Counted from the first letter of the stretch, positions 15,504 through 24,893 are shown. The stretch is 64,000 bases of DNA from Klebsiella pneumoniae (GCA_943330855.2 CALQJI020000022.1:1-64000); one strand, 5' to 3'. Translations and numbers: made by a program. Notes: a model not told the origin generated them from the sequence alone.

Positions 15504-17645
15504 ATGCCTGCCGTTGTCACACAGTTCGCCCCGGAGCACTTCCTCAACCGCGAGTTGAGTTGGCTGGCCTTCAACCAACGCGTGCTCGACGAGGCGCTCG
15601 ACCCCACCACGCCGCTGCTCGAGCGCGTGAAGTTCTTCTGCATCACCAGCTCGAACCTCGACGAGTTCTTCGAGGTGCGCGTGGCCGGCATCAAGCAGCA
15701 AATCGAGAGCGACGTGGTGGAGCGCAGCGTGGACGGGCTGACGGCGAGCGAGTGCTTCCGCGCGCTCAACCGCCGCGTCCGCACGATGGTTGAAGCTCAG
15801 TTCCGCTGCTGGCGTGAGGAATTCGTGCCCGCGCTGGCGGAGAACGGGATTCGTTTCCGCGAAGTCGCCGAGCTCGACGCAGCGGACCGGCGCTGGCTGG
15901 AAAGCTATTTCCTCCAGCAAGTCTGGCCGGTGCTCACGCCACTCGGCCTCGACCCCACGCACCCTTTCCCGCAACTGCTCAACAAGACGCTCAATCTCAT
16001 CGTGCAGGTCGAGTTGGAGCGGAACGGCGAAACCCAGCGCCGGCTCGCCGTGGTGCAAGTGCCACGCGGCCTGCCCCGGCTGGTGAAACTCCCGCGCGAT
16101 GACTCGCGGCAAGATTACGTCTTCCTCGCGCACCTCGTCGGCCATTACCTCGCCGACCTGTTTCCGGGGACGAAGCTGCTCGGGCACTGGCAGTTCCGCG
16201 TCACGCGCAACAGCGAGCTCTACATTGATGAGGAGGACTCGGCGAACTTGCTCAAGGCCGTCGAGAACGAGCTGCACAACCGCCGCAAGGGCGAGGCCGT
16301 GCGGCTGGAAGTCTCGGCGGATTGCCCGCCCGAAATCCGCACCGAGCTGCTGACCCAGCTCCACCTGGCTGCGGGCGACCTCTACATCATTGACGGCCCC
16401 ATCAACCCGGTGCGGCTCCTGGCCATCGTCGAGGGCGACCACTCGCCGGAGTTACGCGACGCGCCCTTCATCGCGCGCCCGGCGGCGGCGTTGCGCGACC
16501 AGCCGGACATCTTCGCCGTCGTCCGCGAGCGCGACGTGTTGCTGCACCACCCGTTCGACAGCTTCAGCAGCGTCGTTGACTTCCTCGCGCGGGCGGCGGA
16601 GGACGCGGATGTGCTCGCCATCAAGATGACGCTCTACCGCACCGGCGGCGACCCGCGCATCGTCGGCGCGCTGATGAACGCCGTGCGCAACGGCAAGCAA
16701 GTCACGGCGGTCGTCGAGCTAAAGGCGCGCTTCGACGAGGCGAACAACATCGCGTGGGCGCGGCGTTTGGAAGAGGCGGGCGTCCACGTGGTCTATGGCC
16801 TCGTGGGCTACAAGGTCCACAGCAAGATGACCCTCATCGTGCGGCGCGACCCCGATGGCATCCGCCGCTACGTCCACCTCGCCACGGGCAACTACAACGC
16901 CACGACCTCGCGCTTCTACACGGACCTCGGTCTGCTGACGTGCCGCCCGGACTTCGGCGACGACGCCTCGGCGCTCTTCAACCTGCTCACCGGCATTTGT
17001 CAGTTCCAAGGCGCGAAGAAGCTCCTCATCGCGCCCTTCGAGCTGCACAGCCGGATGCTCCAGCTCATCGAACGCGAGACCGCCAACGCCCAGCGCGGCC
17101 TGCCCGCGCGCATCATCGCCAAGATGAACTCGCTCGTGGACCGCGAGGTCATCGAGGCGCTCTACCGCGCGTCGCAAGCGGGCGTGAAGGTGGACCTCAT
17201 CGTGCGCGGCGTCTGCTGCCTGCGCCCCGGCGTGCCGGGCGTGAGCGAGCACATCACCGTGCGCAGCGTGGTGGACCGTTTCCTCGAGCACAGCCGCATC
17301 TTCTACTTCGAGAACGCCTGCCAGCCGGAGGTCTTCGTCGGCAGCGCGGACTGGATGCCGCGCAACTTCTTCCGCCGCGTCGAGGTCGTCTTCCCCATCG
17401 AGGACGGCAACCTGCGCGACCGCGTGAAGCGCGAGCTGCTGGACACGGTGCTCGCCGACAACGTGAAGGCGCGCCTGCTGGCGGCGGATGGAACCTATCG
17501 CCAGCTCACGCCGAAACGCGGGGGCAAGGCCTTGCGCAGCCAGACTGAATTCATGCGGCAGGCGGAGCACCGAACGGTGGTGAAGGGCCGGGCCAATCAG
17601 GAGAAGAAGCGCGCCGCCGTGGTAAAGCTGCGGCAGCGGCCGTAG
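15504..17645 (+). CDS. ppk1: Polyphosphate kinase 1
   Basis: Membrane-associated enzyme that reversibly polymerises ATP gamma-phosphate into polyphosphate. ATG at 15504 gives 713 residues, the normal length. The N-terminal domain begins FLNRELSWLAFNQRVLDEA with ITSSNLDEFFEVRVAG. The two phospholipase-D-like halves carry the catalytic histidines in KVHSKMTLIVRR with HLATGNYNATTS, and near FVGSADWMPRNFFRRVEV. It stands alone and divergent from the coiled-coil gene, without an adjacent ppx or phosphate operon. The larger upstream open frame from 15297 has no conserved residues. Confidence 0.95.
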   Translation: MPAVVTQFAPEHFLNRELSWLAFNQRVLDEALDPTTPLLERVKFFCITSSNLDEFFEVRVAGIKQQIESDVVERSVDGLTASECFRALNRRVRTMVEAQFRCWREEFVPALAENGIRFREVAELDAADRRWLESYFLQQVWPVLTPLGLDPTHPFPQLLNKTLNLIVQVELERNGETQRRLAVVQVPRGLPRLVKLPRDDSRQDYVFLAHLVGHYLADLFPGTKLLGHWQFRVTRNSELYIDEEDSANLLKAVENELHNRRKGEAVRLEVSADCPPEIRTELLTQLHLAAGDLYIIDGPINPVRLLAIVEGDHSPELRDAPFIARPAAALRDQPDIFAVVRERDVLLHHPFDSFSSVVDFLARAAEDADVLAIKMTLYRTGGDPRIVGALMNAVRNGKQVTAVVELKARFDEANNIAWARRLEEAGVHVVYGLVGYKVHSKMTLIVRRDPDGIRRYVHLATGNYNATTSRFYTDLGLLTCRPDFGDDASALFNLLTGICQFQGAKKLLIAPFELHSRMLQLIERETANAQRGLPARIIAKMNSLVDREVIEALYRASQAGVKVDLIVRGVCCLRPGVPGVSEHITVRSVVDRFLEHSRIFYFENACQPEVFVGSADWMPRNFFRRVEVVFPIEDGNLRDRVKRELLDTVLADNVKARLLAADGTYRQLTPKRGGKALRSQTEFMRQAEHRTVVKGRANQEKKRAAVVKLRQRP

Positions 17646-17774
17646 GAGCGGGCTCGCTAACGACTCCGCCAACAGCCACTTTGGGATCGTGAAAGCGAAG
17701 CCCCCGGACGCGCATACCAAGCCCGCAGAAGCCCTCGTAGCATCTTCCCCACAGGCCCTCGTTAGCTCTCTCCG

Positions 17775-19124
17775 TCAGGCTGGCCTGTCCACCTGAATCC
17801 CGGCGAGAACGTCGGCGATGCGCTCGATGTTCGCGTGACACTCGGCGAGCGCTTTGGGCAGTTCGGCGGCGAGGTAGTCCACGTCGGTGGCACGGTCGGC
17901 AGCGGTGGCCTTGTCGAGCAACTCGGGCGTGAGCTTGTTCAGCGAGGCGGCGGCGAGCATCTCCTTCTCGGCCCGCAAGAGCGGCTGCAACTGGCGCGCG
18001 GCCCCCTCGGCGAAGCGCACCTTGTCGCGCACAGCTTCCAGCAGCGGACCGAGTTCGTTGGCGATGGCGGCGACCATCAGGCCGAGGTTGCCGGAATCGC
18101 CCGCGCGCTGGAGTTGGATGGCGAGACGGAAATTCTCCTTTTCGGCGCGGTCGCGCTCGGTGATGTCGCGTGAGACGAGGACGAGGTTTCCGGCATTGGC
18201 CCCGCTCTCGCGCACGACGCTGGCGTGGGCCTCGAACTTGCGCCAGTAACCCTGCTTGTGCTGGAGGCGATACTCGAGGACCTGGTCGGTGCGTTGGCTC
18301 AACGCGGACTTGAGAATATCCACGGTCGCCGCGCGGTCCTCCGGATGGACGAGGGAGAAGAGCGAGCCGCGCAGGAGGTCCTCTGCCGCGTAACCGAGCG
18401 AGTGGATAACGGAGGGGCTGAGGTATTGCGGCTTGCCGTTGCCGTCCACGACGATGATGAGGTCGGCGGCGTTGTCGGTAATGAGGCGAAAGCGTTCCTC
18501 GCTGCGGCGGAGGCGTTCCTCGGTGCGCTTGTAGTTGGTGACGCTCTGCTGGAGGAGTTCCACGGAGTTGCGTAGCTCGGCGGTGCGGACGGAGACCATG
18601 CGTTCGAGTTGGTCGAACTTGAGTTTCGCCGCTTGGGCGAGCCGCCACTTCTCGGTCAGGGCGCAGGCGAGCTGGAGCACTTCGACGTTGTCGAAAGGCT
18701 TCTTGAGCAGCACCAGTTTGTCCGAGTAGCCGACCTTTCCAATCATCTCGTCCCACGAGTAATCCGAGTAGGCGGTGCAGATGACAATCTGCGTGTCCGG
18801 CGCGACCTCCCAGATTTTCACCGTCGTCTCGATGCCATCAATGCCCGGCGGCATCCGCACATCGACGAAGGCCATCGCGTAAGGCGTGCCGGCCTCGCGC
18901 GCCCGCAGGATTTTCTCCACGCCCTCGAGCCCTTGGGAGGCGTAGTCCAAATCGAACGTCGCACGCGTGGCGGGCGCGGCGGGCACATCACCGAAGAGCG
19001 CCTCCTCGGCGGCGTCGAGGCCGCTGGAGATGCCGCGGTCGGTGAGGACCTTGCGGAAGTCCTGGTGAATCGCCGGGTTGTCGTCAATGACCAGGACGCG
19101 GTGGTTGGGGGGGATGCTGCTCAC
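17775..19124 (-). CDS. Receiver-PAS protein with degenerate histidine-kinase end
   Basis: Signalling protein of 449 residues; GTG at 19124 (VSSIPPNHRVLVIDDNP) is the likely start because residues upstream come from heptamer repeats. The receiver is intact: DD in VIDDNP, acceptor Asp in AFVDVRMPPGIDG, Thr in VICTAYSDYSWDE and Lys in LLKKPFDNVEV. A coil and a PAS-PAC domain follow (to DITERDRAEKENF). The last 130 residues match the dimerisation domain of kinases with GIAHEINTP, but the phospho-histidine is replaced (AAIANELGPLLEAV has Asn). The protein ends just after VDYLAAELPKALAE, before any ATPase domain. It should receive phosphate but not make it. The neighbouring gene at 19248 has the complementary parts. 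Confidence 0.8.
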   Translation of the reverse strand: MSSIPPNHRVLVIDDNPAIHQDFRKVLTDRGISSGLDAAEEALFGDVPAAPATRATFDLDYASQGLEGVEKILRAREAGTPYAMAFVDVRMPPGIDGIETTVKIWEVAPDTQIVICTAYSDYSWDEMIGKVGYSDKLVLLKKPFDNVEVLQLACALTEKWRLAQAAKLKFDQLERMVSVRTAELRNSVELLQQSVTNYKRTEERLRRSEERFRLITDNAADLIIVVDGNGKPQYLSPSVIHSLGYAAEDLLRGSLFSLVHPEDRAATVDILKSALSQRTDQVLEYRLQHKQGYWRKFEAHASVVRESGANAGNLVLVSRDITERDRAEKENFRLAIQLQRAGDSGNLGLMVAAIANELGPLLEAVRDKVRFAEGAARQLQPLLRAEKEMLAAASLNKLTPELLDKATAADRATDVDYLAAELPKALAECHANIERIADVLAGIQVDRPA

Positions 19125-19192
19125 AGGGAGAGGGGCATGACCAAGGCTCGATGACCAATGGCGTGTCGTGACCGTGCCGACCACCGTTGCCC

Positions 19193-19252
19193 GGTCATTC
19201 GTCATTGGGCCTTGGTCATTCATTGAAATTTGGTCCTTGGCCATTGGTCATT
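19193..19252. repeat. Heptameric tandem repeats
   Basis: Successive 7-base units around GGTCATT (GGTCATT, CGTCATT, GGGCCTT, GGTCATT, CATTGAA, ATTTGGT, CCTTGGC, CATTGGT) fill the gap between the two signalling genes. Reverse-complement versions (GACCAAG, GACCAAT) occur at about 19138-19160, so the block can also fold on itself. Confidence 0.75.
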
Positions 19253-21392
19253 CAGTATTCGTCTTGGGCTGCGCGGGCAGGTCGAGGCAGAACATCGCAC
19301 CCTTGCCCACGCCTTCGCTGTGGACCGTGAGCGAACCGCCCATCTCCTTCGCCGCGAGTGCGGCGCTGTGCAGGCCAAAGCCGTGACCGCCCGGTCGCGT
19401 GGTGTAGCTGTGGGCAAAAATCTTGTTCAGGTTTTCCGGGGCGATGCCCACGCCGTTGTCGAGCACCTGAACGCTCACCCCGCCCTGGCCGTTGGGCGCG
19501 AGGCGGACGGTGAGGTGCTTGTGGGAGTCGAGGTTGGCCTCCATCGCCTGCTTGGCGTTGCGGATAAGGTTGTTGAGGATTTGCAGCACCTTGTGCTTCT
19601 CCGCCACCACCGTCGGCACCGGGCTGAACTGGCGCATCACCGTCACATCGTGACGCGTCAACGCGGTGAGCTGCATCCGCAAGGCCATCTCCACGAGGTC
19701 CGCCACGATGACCGGCTCCACGGTTCCGCCGACCTTCGCATAACCCTGCTGGGTCGCCACGATATCGCGGATGTGGTCCACGCTCTTGCGCATCTCGTCC
19801 AACTCTCGCAAGAGCGTCTGCTGCTCCTCGGCGAGGTGTTTGCCGAGCTGGTCAAGATAGGCGGGGATTTGTTTGCCCTTCTCATCCTGGGTGAAGAACA
19901 CGCTGAGGTTCTGACCGTGCTCCTTTAGCATGGCGGCGAGGCGCGCGAGGTTAACAGCCTTGCTGCGGCGCACCATGTCGCTGACGAGGGTGGCGGCCAC
20001 GTTCACGCTGTTGAGGACGTTGCCGACGTTGTGCAACACGCCAGTCGCAACCTCGGCCATGCCAGCGGCACGCGAGGCGGCGATGAGTTCCTTACTCTTG
20101 TGCTCCAACTCCTCCTCCGCGCGCTTGAGCGCCGTGATGTCGCGCGAGATGCCGATGATGCCGGCGATTTGGCCCATGCGGTCGTAAATGGGAACCTTCG
20201 TCACCGAGGCCCAAATCGGCTCGCCGTCGAAACCAACCTGCTGCTCCACCTTCGCGATGATGGCCTCGCCCGTGGCCATGATGTGCTCCTCGTCATGCAC
20301 GAACTGCCGCGCCAGCTCCGGCGGGTGGAAGTCAAAATCCGTCTTCCCGATGACCTGCTCCGGCGAGGTCATGCCCACGCGCTTGACCAGCGCTTTGCCG
20401 ACCTTGATGAAGCGCGACTGGGCGTTCTTGAAGTAGATGCGGTCCGGGATGCTATCGAGCAACGCCTGCAACAGGTCGCTGGAGTTCTGCAGTTCCTCCT
20501 CCGCGCGCTTGAGCGCAGTGATGTCCTTGCTGATGCCGAAGGTGCCGATGATGTTGCCCGCCGGGTTGCGCCACGGGAGCTTCGAGGTGAGCACCCACGC
20601 GGAGCGGCCGTCGGCGAGGGTCTCTTTCTCTACCTTGCCGAGAATCGGCTGGCCGGTGCGGATAACCTCCTGCTCGTCCGCAAACGCCTGCATCCCGTGC
20701 TCCTCGCTGAACAGGTCCAAGTCACTCCGGCCCACCAGCTCGTTCGGGTCGTCGTAGCCCACGCGCTGCGCCAACGAGATGCTGGCGCGGACGAAACGCG
20801 ACTCGAGGTCCTTGAAATACACCGCGTCCGGCACGCTTTTGAGGAACATATCCATCAACGCGCGCTCGAACTGAACCTCCTGCTCGAAGCCGGACTTCGC
20901 GGACGTCTGCGCGGCGAAGCGGTCGCGGTTCAGCGAAGCAGTCGAAGCCTTGGCCTCCCGCAGCTCGCGTTGCAGCTCCGCCTTCGCGGCGAGTAATCGG
21001 AGCAGTGGCAAAGCCTCATCCGCCGCAAAAGGCTGGCGCAGCAACACGACCCGGTCCGAGGCCCCGAAGCGCGACTGAAGGGAGCTGGCCATGGCTGGCC
21101 CATCCGCCATCGGGCACAGCACTAGTTGCAAGTCTCCCTCCTCGTCTGCCAACTGAACGGCGATTTCCACCGCCGCAAGCGCCGCCCCGGGCGGCAGTGC
21201 GAGGAATGCGATCACGTAAGACTGGTCCGACGCGCGCTCCATCCGTGCGATGGCCAGAGCTTCGGCCAACCGTGCGGGCGTAATGGAGAAGTGCGGCCCA
21301 CCCGCCGCCCCGGCGACAGCGGCGCGCAAGACCTCGTGCAAAGCCCCCGAGTCATCTACCGACAGAATACGTGCCTGTGTGCCATCGCTCAT
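19248..21392 (-). CDS. PAS-PAS histidine kinase with pseudo-receiver
   Basis: Sensor kinase of 714 residues. The first 130 residues align by eye with the receiver of the neighbouring protein but have lost the acceptor Asp (IAFLALPPGAAL against AFVDVRMPPGID) and the Lys (LLRQPF against LLKKPF). Two PAS-PAC domains follow, each ending near DITALKRAEEEL, with paired motifs SVPDAVYFKD and SIPDRIYFKN. The dimerisation domain carries phospho-His in GVLHNVGNVLNSV. The ATPase domain is complete: N box LNNLIRNAKQAM, VLDNGVGIAPENL and YTTRPGGHGFGLHSAALAA. No transmembrane segment is visible, so it is cytoplasmic. The best candidate partner is the intact receiver encoded 123 bases downstream. Confidence 0.85.
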   Translation of the reverse strand: MSDGTQARILSVDDSGALHEVLRAAVAGAAGGPHFSITPARLAEALAIARMERASDQSYVIAFLALPPGAALAAVEIAVQLADEEGDLQLVLCPMADGPAMASSLQSRFGASDRVVLLRQPFAADEALPLLRLLAAKAELQRELREAKASTASLNRDRFAAQTSAKSGFEQEVQFERALMDMFLKSVPDAVYFKDLESRFVRASISLAQRVGYDDPNELVGRSDLDLFSEEHGMQAFADEQEVIRTGQPILGKVEKETLADGRSAWVLTSKLPWRNPAGNIIGTFGISKDITALKRAEEELQNSSDLLQALLDSIPDRIYFKNAQSRFIKVGKALVKRVGMTSPEQVIGKTDFDFHPPELARQFVHDEEHIMATGEAIIAKVEQQVGFDGEPIWASVTKVPIYDRMGQIAGIIGISRDITALKRAEEELEHKSKELIAASRAAGMAEVATGVLHNVGNVLNSVNVAATLVSDMVRRSKAVNLARLAAMLKEHGQNLSVFFTQDEKGKQIPAYLDQLGKHLAEEQQTLLRELDEMRKSVDHIRDIVATQQGYAKVGGTVEPVIVADLVEMALRMQLTALTRHDVTVMRQFSPVPTVVAEKHKVLQILNNLIRNAKQAMEANLDSHKHLTVRLAPNGQGGVSVQVLDNGVGIAPENLNKIFAHSYTTRPGGHGFGLHSAALAAKEMGGSLTVHSEGVGKGAMFCLDLPAQPKTNTE

Positions 21393-21703
21393 CTTGCAGA
21401 AAGCTTTGCCCGCGCCTAGCGCTGCGCGCCAACGACGCGGGCTTAATCTGCGCGAACCCTAGTCAGGGAGAGAGGTGCGGTGAAAGGTCAAAGTTCGCGA
21501 GCGGTGCCCCCAGGGCGCATTGGCGCACGGCCCCGGAGCGCGGCACGCCGGGCCGCAGCGGGTGATTCGCGCGGCGGTGTGAAGCTGATCGCCCGCGGAC
21601 TTCGCGCGCGTGCTGCGGGCGGGACACCCTCGCTCCGGCCCGTCGATTGTCCGCTGATTTCTTGGTGCAAGGGGGGCGGGGGATTGGTTAGGCTCACCGC
21701 ACT
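21393..21703. other. 311-base divergent intergenic region
   Basis: Separates the minus-strand kinase from plus-strand pgi and should contain both promoters. It is GC-rich with several imperfect GC hairpins. I could not identify a convincing -35/-10 pair, an RNA or a small gene in it. Confidence 0.4.
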
Positions 21704-23302
21704 ATGAGCGCATCCCCCGAGCAGCTTTGGCAGCGGTTTCAGAATCATTACACGGAGTTCCCCACCCTCGGCCTCGCGTTGGACTTGAGCCGGATGAATT
21801 TCGGTGATGACTTCCTCCCTTCGATGCAGCCGCGCATGGCACGGGCCTTCGCCGCCATGGCGGAGCTGGAACGAGGGGCCATCGCGAACCCCGACGAGCA
21901 GCGGATGGTGGGCCATTACTGGCTGCGCAACGCCGCGCTCGCGCCGACGCCGGAGCTCGCGAGGGAGATCGAGGACACGCTCGTGGCGGTGGAGAAGTTC
22001 GCAGCGGAAGTCCACGCCGGCTCGGTGGTGCGCGGCTCGGGTGGGCCGTTCAAGCGCCTGCTCGTGGTGGGCATCGGCGGGTCGGCACTCGGACCGCAGT
22101 TCGTCGCGCACGCGCTCGGCCAACCGGCGGATGACAAGCTGCTTGTTCACTTCTTCGACAACACCGACCCGGACGGGATGGACAAGGTGCTCGCGGCCAT
22201 CGGCGGGGATTTGGACCGCACGCTGGTGGTGGTGATCTCGAAGTCGGGCGGGACGAAGGAGACGCGCAATGGGTTGCTGGAGGCCAAGGCGGCTTACACG
22301 CGCGCCGGGCTGCGTTTTGAGGCGCACGCCGCCGCCGTCACCGGAGTGAGCAGCGAGTTGGATAAGTATGCCACGCAGCACGGGTGGCTGCGGCGCTTCC
22401 CGATGTGGGATTGGATCGGTGGGCGCACGAGTGAGTTGTCGGTGGTGGGGTTGCTCCCCGCCGCGTTGCAGGGCCTGGCCATCCGCGAGATGCTCGCGGG
22501 GGCGAAGGCTTGCGATGACTTGACGCGCATCCCGGATGTGGCGAGGAATCCGGCGGCGCAGCTCGCGTTAATGTGGTTCCACTCCGGCAACGGGCGCGGC
22601 ACGAAGGACATGGTCGTGCTGCCTTATAAGGACCGGCTCGAACTCTTCTCGAAGTATCTCCAGCAGCTCCTCATGGAATCACTCGGCAAGGAGCTGGACC
22701 TCGACGGCAAGGTGGTGAACCAAGGTCTCGCCGTGTATGGCAACAAGGGTTCGACGGACCAACACGCCTACGTGCAGCAGCTCCGCGAGGGCGTGCTGAA
22801 CTTCTTCGTCACTTTCATCGAGGTGCTCAACGACCGCGCGGGCGACAGCATCGAAGTGGAGCCGAAGACGACCAGCGGCGATTTCCTGACTGGCTTCCTG
22901 CTGGGCACGCGCGCGGCGCTGCACGAGAAGGGCCGCGAGTCCGTGACCATCACGGTGAAGGAGGTCTCTCCGTTCACCCTCGGCATGCTCATCGCGTTGT
23001 TCGAGCGGGCCGCGGGTTTCTACGCGTCGCTGGTGAACATCAACGCCTACCACCAGCCCGGCGTCGAGGCGGGCAAGAAGGCGGCGGGCGCGGTGCTTTC
23101 CCTGCAAGCCAAGCTCGTCGGGCACCTGAACGCGCATCCAGGTAAGTCCTTCACGGTCGCGGAAATTGCCACGGCCATCGGGGCCGGGGGCACGGAGGAA
23201 ACACTTTTCAAAATCGGCTCGCACCTCGCGGCGAACGTGCGTCGCGGCGTGCAGAAGTCCGGCAGCTCCTCCCCGGCAGCAGCGCGGTTCGCGGCTACTT
23301 GA
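21704..23302 (+). CDS. pgi: Glucose-6-phosphate isomerase
   Basis: Interconverts glucose-6-phosphate and fructose-6-phosphate in glycolysis and gluconeogenesis. 532 residues with two sugar-isomerase domains: [13 protein letters not shown] and [12 protein letters not shown] bind the phosphate, and later motifs are [36 protein letters not shown] and [13 protein letters not shown]. The last 80 residues add a winged-helix-like extension ([13 protein letters not shown] to [15 protein letters not shown]) seen in some relatives. Its 3' end overlaps the convergent uracil-DNA glycosylase gene by 8 bases. The class II aldolase gene 1.6 kb away belongs to the same pathway but is on the opposite strand. 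Confidence 0.95.
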   Translation: MSASPEQLWQRFQNHYTEFPTLGLALDLSRMNFGDDFLPSMQPRMARAFAAMAELERGAIANPDEQRMVGHYWLRNAALAPTPELAREIEDTLVAVEKFAAEVHAGSVVRGSGGPFKRLLVVGIGGSALGPQFVAHALGQPADDKLLVHFFDNTDPDGMDKVLAAIGGDLDRTLVVVISKSGGTKETRNGLLEAKAAYTRAGLRFEAHAAAVTGVSSELDKYATQHGWLRRFPMWDWIGGRTSELSVVGLLPAALQGLAIREMLAGAKACDDLTRIPDVARNPAAQLALMWFHSGNGRGTKDMVVLPYKDRLELFSKYLQQLLMESLGKELDLDGKVVNQGLAVYGNKGSTDQHAYVQQLREGVLNFFVTFIEVLNDRAGDSIEVEPKTTSGDFLTGFLLGTRAALHEKGRESVTITVKEVSPFTLGMLIALFERAAGFYASLVNINAYHQPGVEAGKKAAGAVLSLQAKLVGHLNAHPGKSFTVAEIATAIGAGGTEETLFKIGSHLAANVRRGVQKSGSSSPAAARFAAT

Positions 23303-24167
23303 AATAGCCGCGCTGCTTCTCGCTGATGGGCAGAGCGAGCCGCTCCATCACTTGCAGCATGTCCTCCCAAACTTGGCGTTTGAGGGCGAGGCCTTTGTCG
23401 GCATGAGTCTCGGCATGGAGGAGATAGCTGGGGTGGAAGGTGGGCATGACGGGGATGCCGAGAAAATCCATCCAGTGTCCGCGCCGTCGTGTGATGCCAG
23501 CCTCGCTCATGCTGAAGAGTCCCTCCACCGCCGTGCCGCCGAGGGCCACGATGACGCGCGGTTGGATGAGTTGAATCTGTTCCCGCAGATATGGCAAACA
23601 GGTGGCCATCTCGTCGGGGCGCGGCTTGCGGTTGTCCAGCTCGCCAGGCGGCGGGTTGGGTCGGCACTTGAGGACGTTGGCGATGAAGACGGTGTCCCGC
23701 GTCCGGCCCATCGCAGTGATGATCTTGGTGAGGAGCTGCCCCGCCGCGCCGACGAACGGTTCGCCCAACCGGTCCTCGTCCGCGCCCGGGGCCTCGCCCA
23801 CGAATAGGAGCTGCGCATCAAGGCTGCCCACGCCGAAGACGACGGACTGGCGCGTGGCAACGAGTTGAGAACACTTCACACAAGCCAGGACGCGCGCGCG
23901 GAGTTCAGCGAACGCAACGGATTTCTCCGTGGTCGGGACGCGGGCGGCAGGAGGATGGACGGGCGGCACGGCCGGAGCGGGACGAGGGGCCGCAACTGCC
24001 GGGCGTGGTTGAGCCATCGGAGCCGCTGCGGGCGGCTGGCTGCGGGGAACGGGCACGGCGAGCGCTTTCAATGCGTCGGGCGCGACGACGACGAAGCTCT
24101 CCCCGGCAGCCTTGCGGCCCCCCAAGTCCCGGATGGCGGCGTCAAGCAACTGCACGTAAGCGGACAT
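23295..24167 (-). CDS. Family 4 uracil-DNA glycosylase
   Basis: Removes uracil from DNA to start base-excision repair; 290 residues from ATG 24167. Family 4 motifs are [21 protein letters not shown] (uracil and phosphate binding), [22 protein letters not shown] and [10 protein letters not shown]. The four iron-sulfur cysteines are visible: CVKC before the core, the Cys of LKCRP and the Cys of MATCLPYL. An N-terminal linker of about 65 residues rich in Pro and Ala separates a short helical start ([17 protein letters not shown]) from the catalytic domain, longer than in thermophile enzymes. The gene is divergent from the zinc-ribbon gene, with heptamer repeats between them. Confidence 0.9.
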   Translation of the reverse strand: MSAYVQLLDAAIRDLGGRKAAGESFVVVAPDALKALAVPVPRSQPPAAAPMAQPRPAVAAPRPAPAVPPVHPPAARVPTTEKSVAFAELRARVLACVKCSQLVATRQSVVFGVGSLDAQLLFVGEAPGADEDRLGEPFVGAAGQLLTKIITAMGRTRDTVFIANVLKCRPNPPPGELDNRKPRPDEMATCLPYLREQIQLIQPRVIVALGGTAVEGLFSMSEAGITRRRGHWMDFLGIPVMPTFHPSYLLHAETHADKGLALKRQVWEDMLQVMERLALPISEKQRGYFK

Positions 24168-24194
24168 GGAGCAGAGGTTTTGAGTTCGGGGTTG

Positions 24195-24257
24195 AAAGTT
24201 CAAGGTTCAAAGTTAGATGGGGCGGCAACTTTGAACTTTGAACTTTGGACTTTGAAC
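24195..24257. repeat. Heptameric repeats forming an inverted repeat
   Basis: The right half is four 7-base units (AACTTTG three times, then GACTTTG) at 24227-24254. The left half at 24195-24214 (AAAGTTCAAGGTTCAAAGTT) is their reverse complement at 19 of 20 positions. A 12-base loop lies between. It sits in the divergent promoter gap between the uracil-DNA glycosylase and zinc-ribbon genes. Confidence 0.85.
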
Positions 24258-24270
24258 CTACTTTTCGCAC

Positions 24271-24567
24271 ATGACGCGACACTGCTGGAAATGCGGCTGC
24301 GAGTGGACGTTCTCCGTGAACCCCGGCCGGGCTGAGTCCTGCCCGCAATGCCGCACCGACCTGCGGGTGTGCCTGAATTGCTCGAGCTATGACCGGAGCG
24401 CCGCACACCAATGCCGCGAACGACGAGCGGACCCGGAGATGGAGAAACACCTCGGCAACTTCTGCGAGTATTTCGAGTTCGCGAAGAGGAAGTTCACGCC
24501 GCCGAAGGCCGAAGGCACCCGCGAGTCGTCAGCCCGCGACCAGATGAAGAAGCTATTCGGGGACTAG
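24271..24567 (+). CDS. Small zinc-ribbon protein, function unknown
   Basis: Protein of 98 residues with cysteines spaced as metal-binding pairs: CWKCGC, then CPQC, then CLNC, with later His-Gln-Cys and Cys residues. The pattern suggests one or two zinc ribbons in the first 55 residues, followed by a basic and charged helix (MEKHLGNFCEYFEFAKRKF) and a disordered tail. No family name was recognised. A role in nucleic-acid or protein binding is plausible but unproven. It starts with ATG at 24271 and is divergent from the uracil-DNA glycosylase gene. A transcript running past its stop codon would reach the terminator at 24792. Confidence 0.65.
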   Translation: MTRHCWKCGCEWTFSVNPGRAESCPQCRTDLRVCLNCSSYDRSAAHQCRERRADPEMEKHLGNFCEYFEFAKRKFTPPKAEGTRESSARDQMKKLFGD

Positions 24568-24627
24568 GGCGGGCCGCAGCGGCTTATCCTGGTGGAAACG
24601 CCCTCTAAATATTTTTCCAAACAGAAG

Positions 24628-24656
24628 TTGACGCGGGAAAGTGAAGATGGTTATCT
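24628..24656 (+). promoter_or_regulatory. Tentative promoter for the candidate RNA
   Basis: TTGACG at 24628 resembles a sigma-70 -35 box. Seventeen bases later TTATCT is only a weak -10 match. The predicted start is near 24661-24664, where the candidate RNA's closing stem begins. The weak -10 keeps confidence low. Confidence 0.25.
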
Positions 24657-24660
24657 CCGT

Positions 24661-24838
24661 GGCGTAGGCAGCAACGATTTCTGGCAAGAACGCTGCAAGT
24701 TCTTTATAAGCCAAACAAATTTCGGTCGGAGTTGGCACGGCTCCGAACGGATTACCACATAAGCCTACTGCGTGCTATTTCTGAAAACTCCCCGGGGCTA
24801 GACGGCCTTCCTCAGGCTGCTAGCTCCGGTTTTATTTT
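24661..24838 (+). ncRNA. Candidate structured non-coding RNA
   Basis: The 349-base gap after the zinc-ribbon gene is less GC-rich than its surroundings and has no credible coding frame. On the plus strand it contains a closing stem (GTAGGC 24664-24669 with GCCTAC 24763-24768), a hairpin AAGAAC/GTTCTT (24686-24704), a longer hairpin CGGAG/CTCCG (24721-24751, extended outward with one mismatch) and a strong terminator at the end. A transcript of about 178 bases with its own terminator would fit an independent small RNA. It could equally be the folded 3' untranslated region of the zinc-ribbon mRNA. No known RNA family was recognised; the length is in the range of 6S RNA but I cannot show that structure. 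Confidence 0.4.
24792..24838 (+). terminator. Intrinsic terminator (plus strand)
   Basis: Arms 24792-24808 and 24814-24829 pair over 16 positions with one bulged A and a 5-base loop, followed directly by TTTTATTTT. This is a textbook rho-independent terminator for the transcript coming from the zinc-ribbon gene or the candidate RNA. Confidence 0.8.
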
Positions 24839-24861
24839 GCCCTGAGTGATTGGGGTAAAGA

Positions 24862-24893
24862 AAAGCGCCGCCGGACTTGTCCGGCGGCGCTTT
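24862..24893 (-). terminator. Intrinsic terminator for the aldolase gene
   Basis: A perfect 15-bp stem (24862-24876 with 24879-24893; GCGCCGCCGGAC core) with a 2-base loop. On the minus strand it is followed by TTTCTTT and lies 24 bases past the aldolase stop codon. Confidence 0.8.

Noticed and set aside
17652..17770. Inverted repeat GCTAACGA/TCGTTAGC bracketing the ppk1-kinase gap
   Set aside because: Only 8 contiguous pairs about 95 bases apart, with the outer arms mismatched; too weak to call an element.
24553..24738. A 61-codon minus-strand frame in the gap next to the aldolase gene
   Set aside because: No ribosome-binding site, no recognisable motif, and it crosses the structured RNA candidate and the end of the zinc-ribbon gene.
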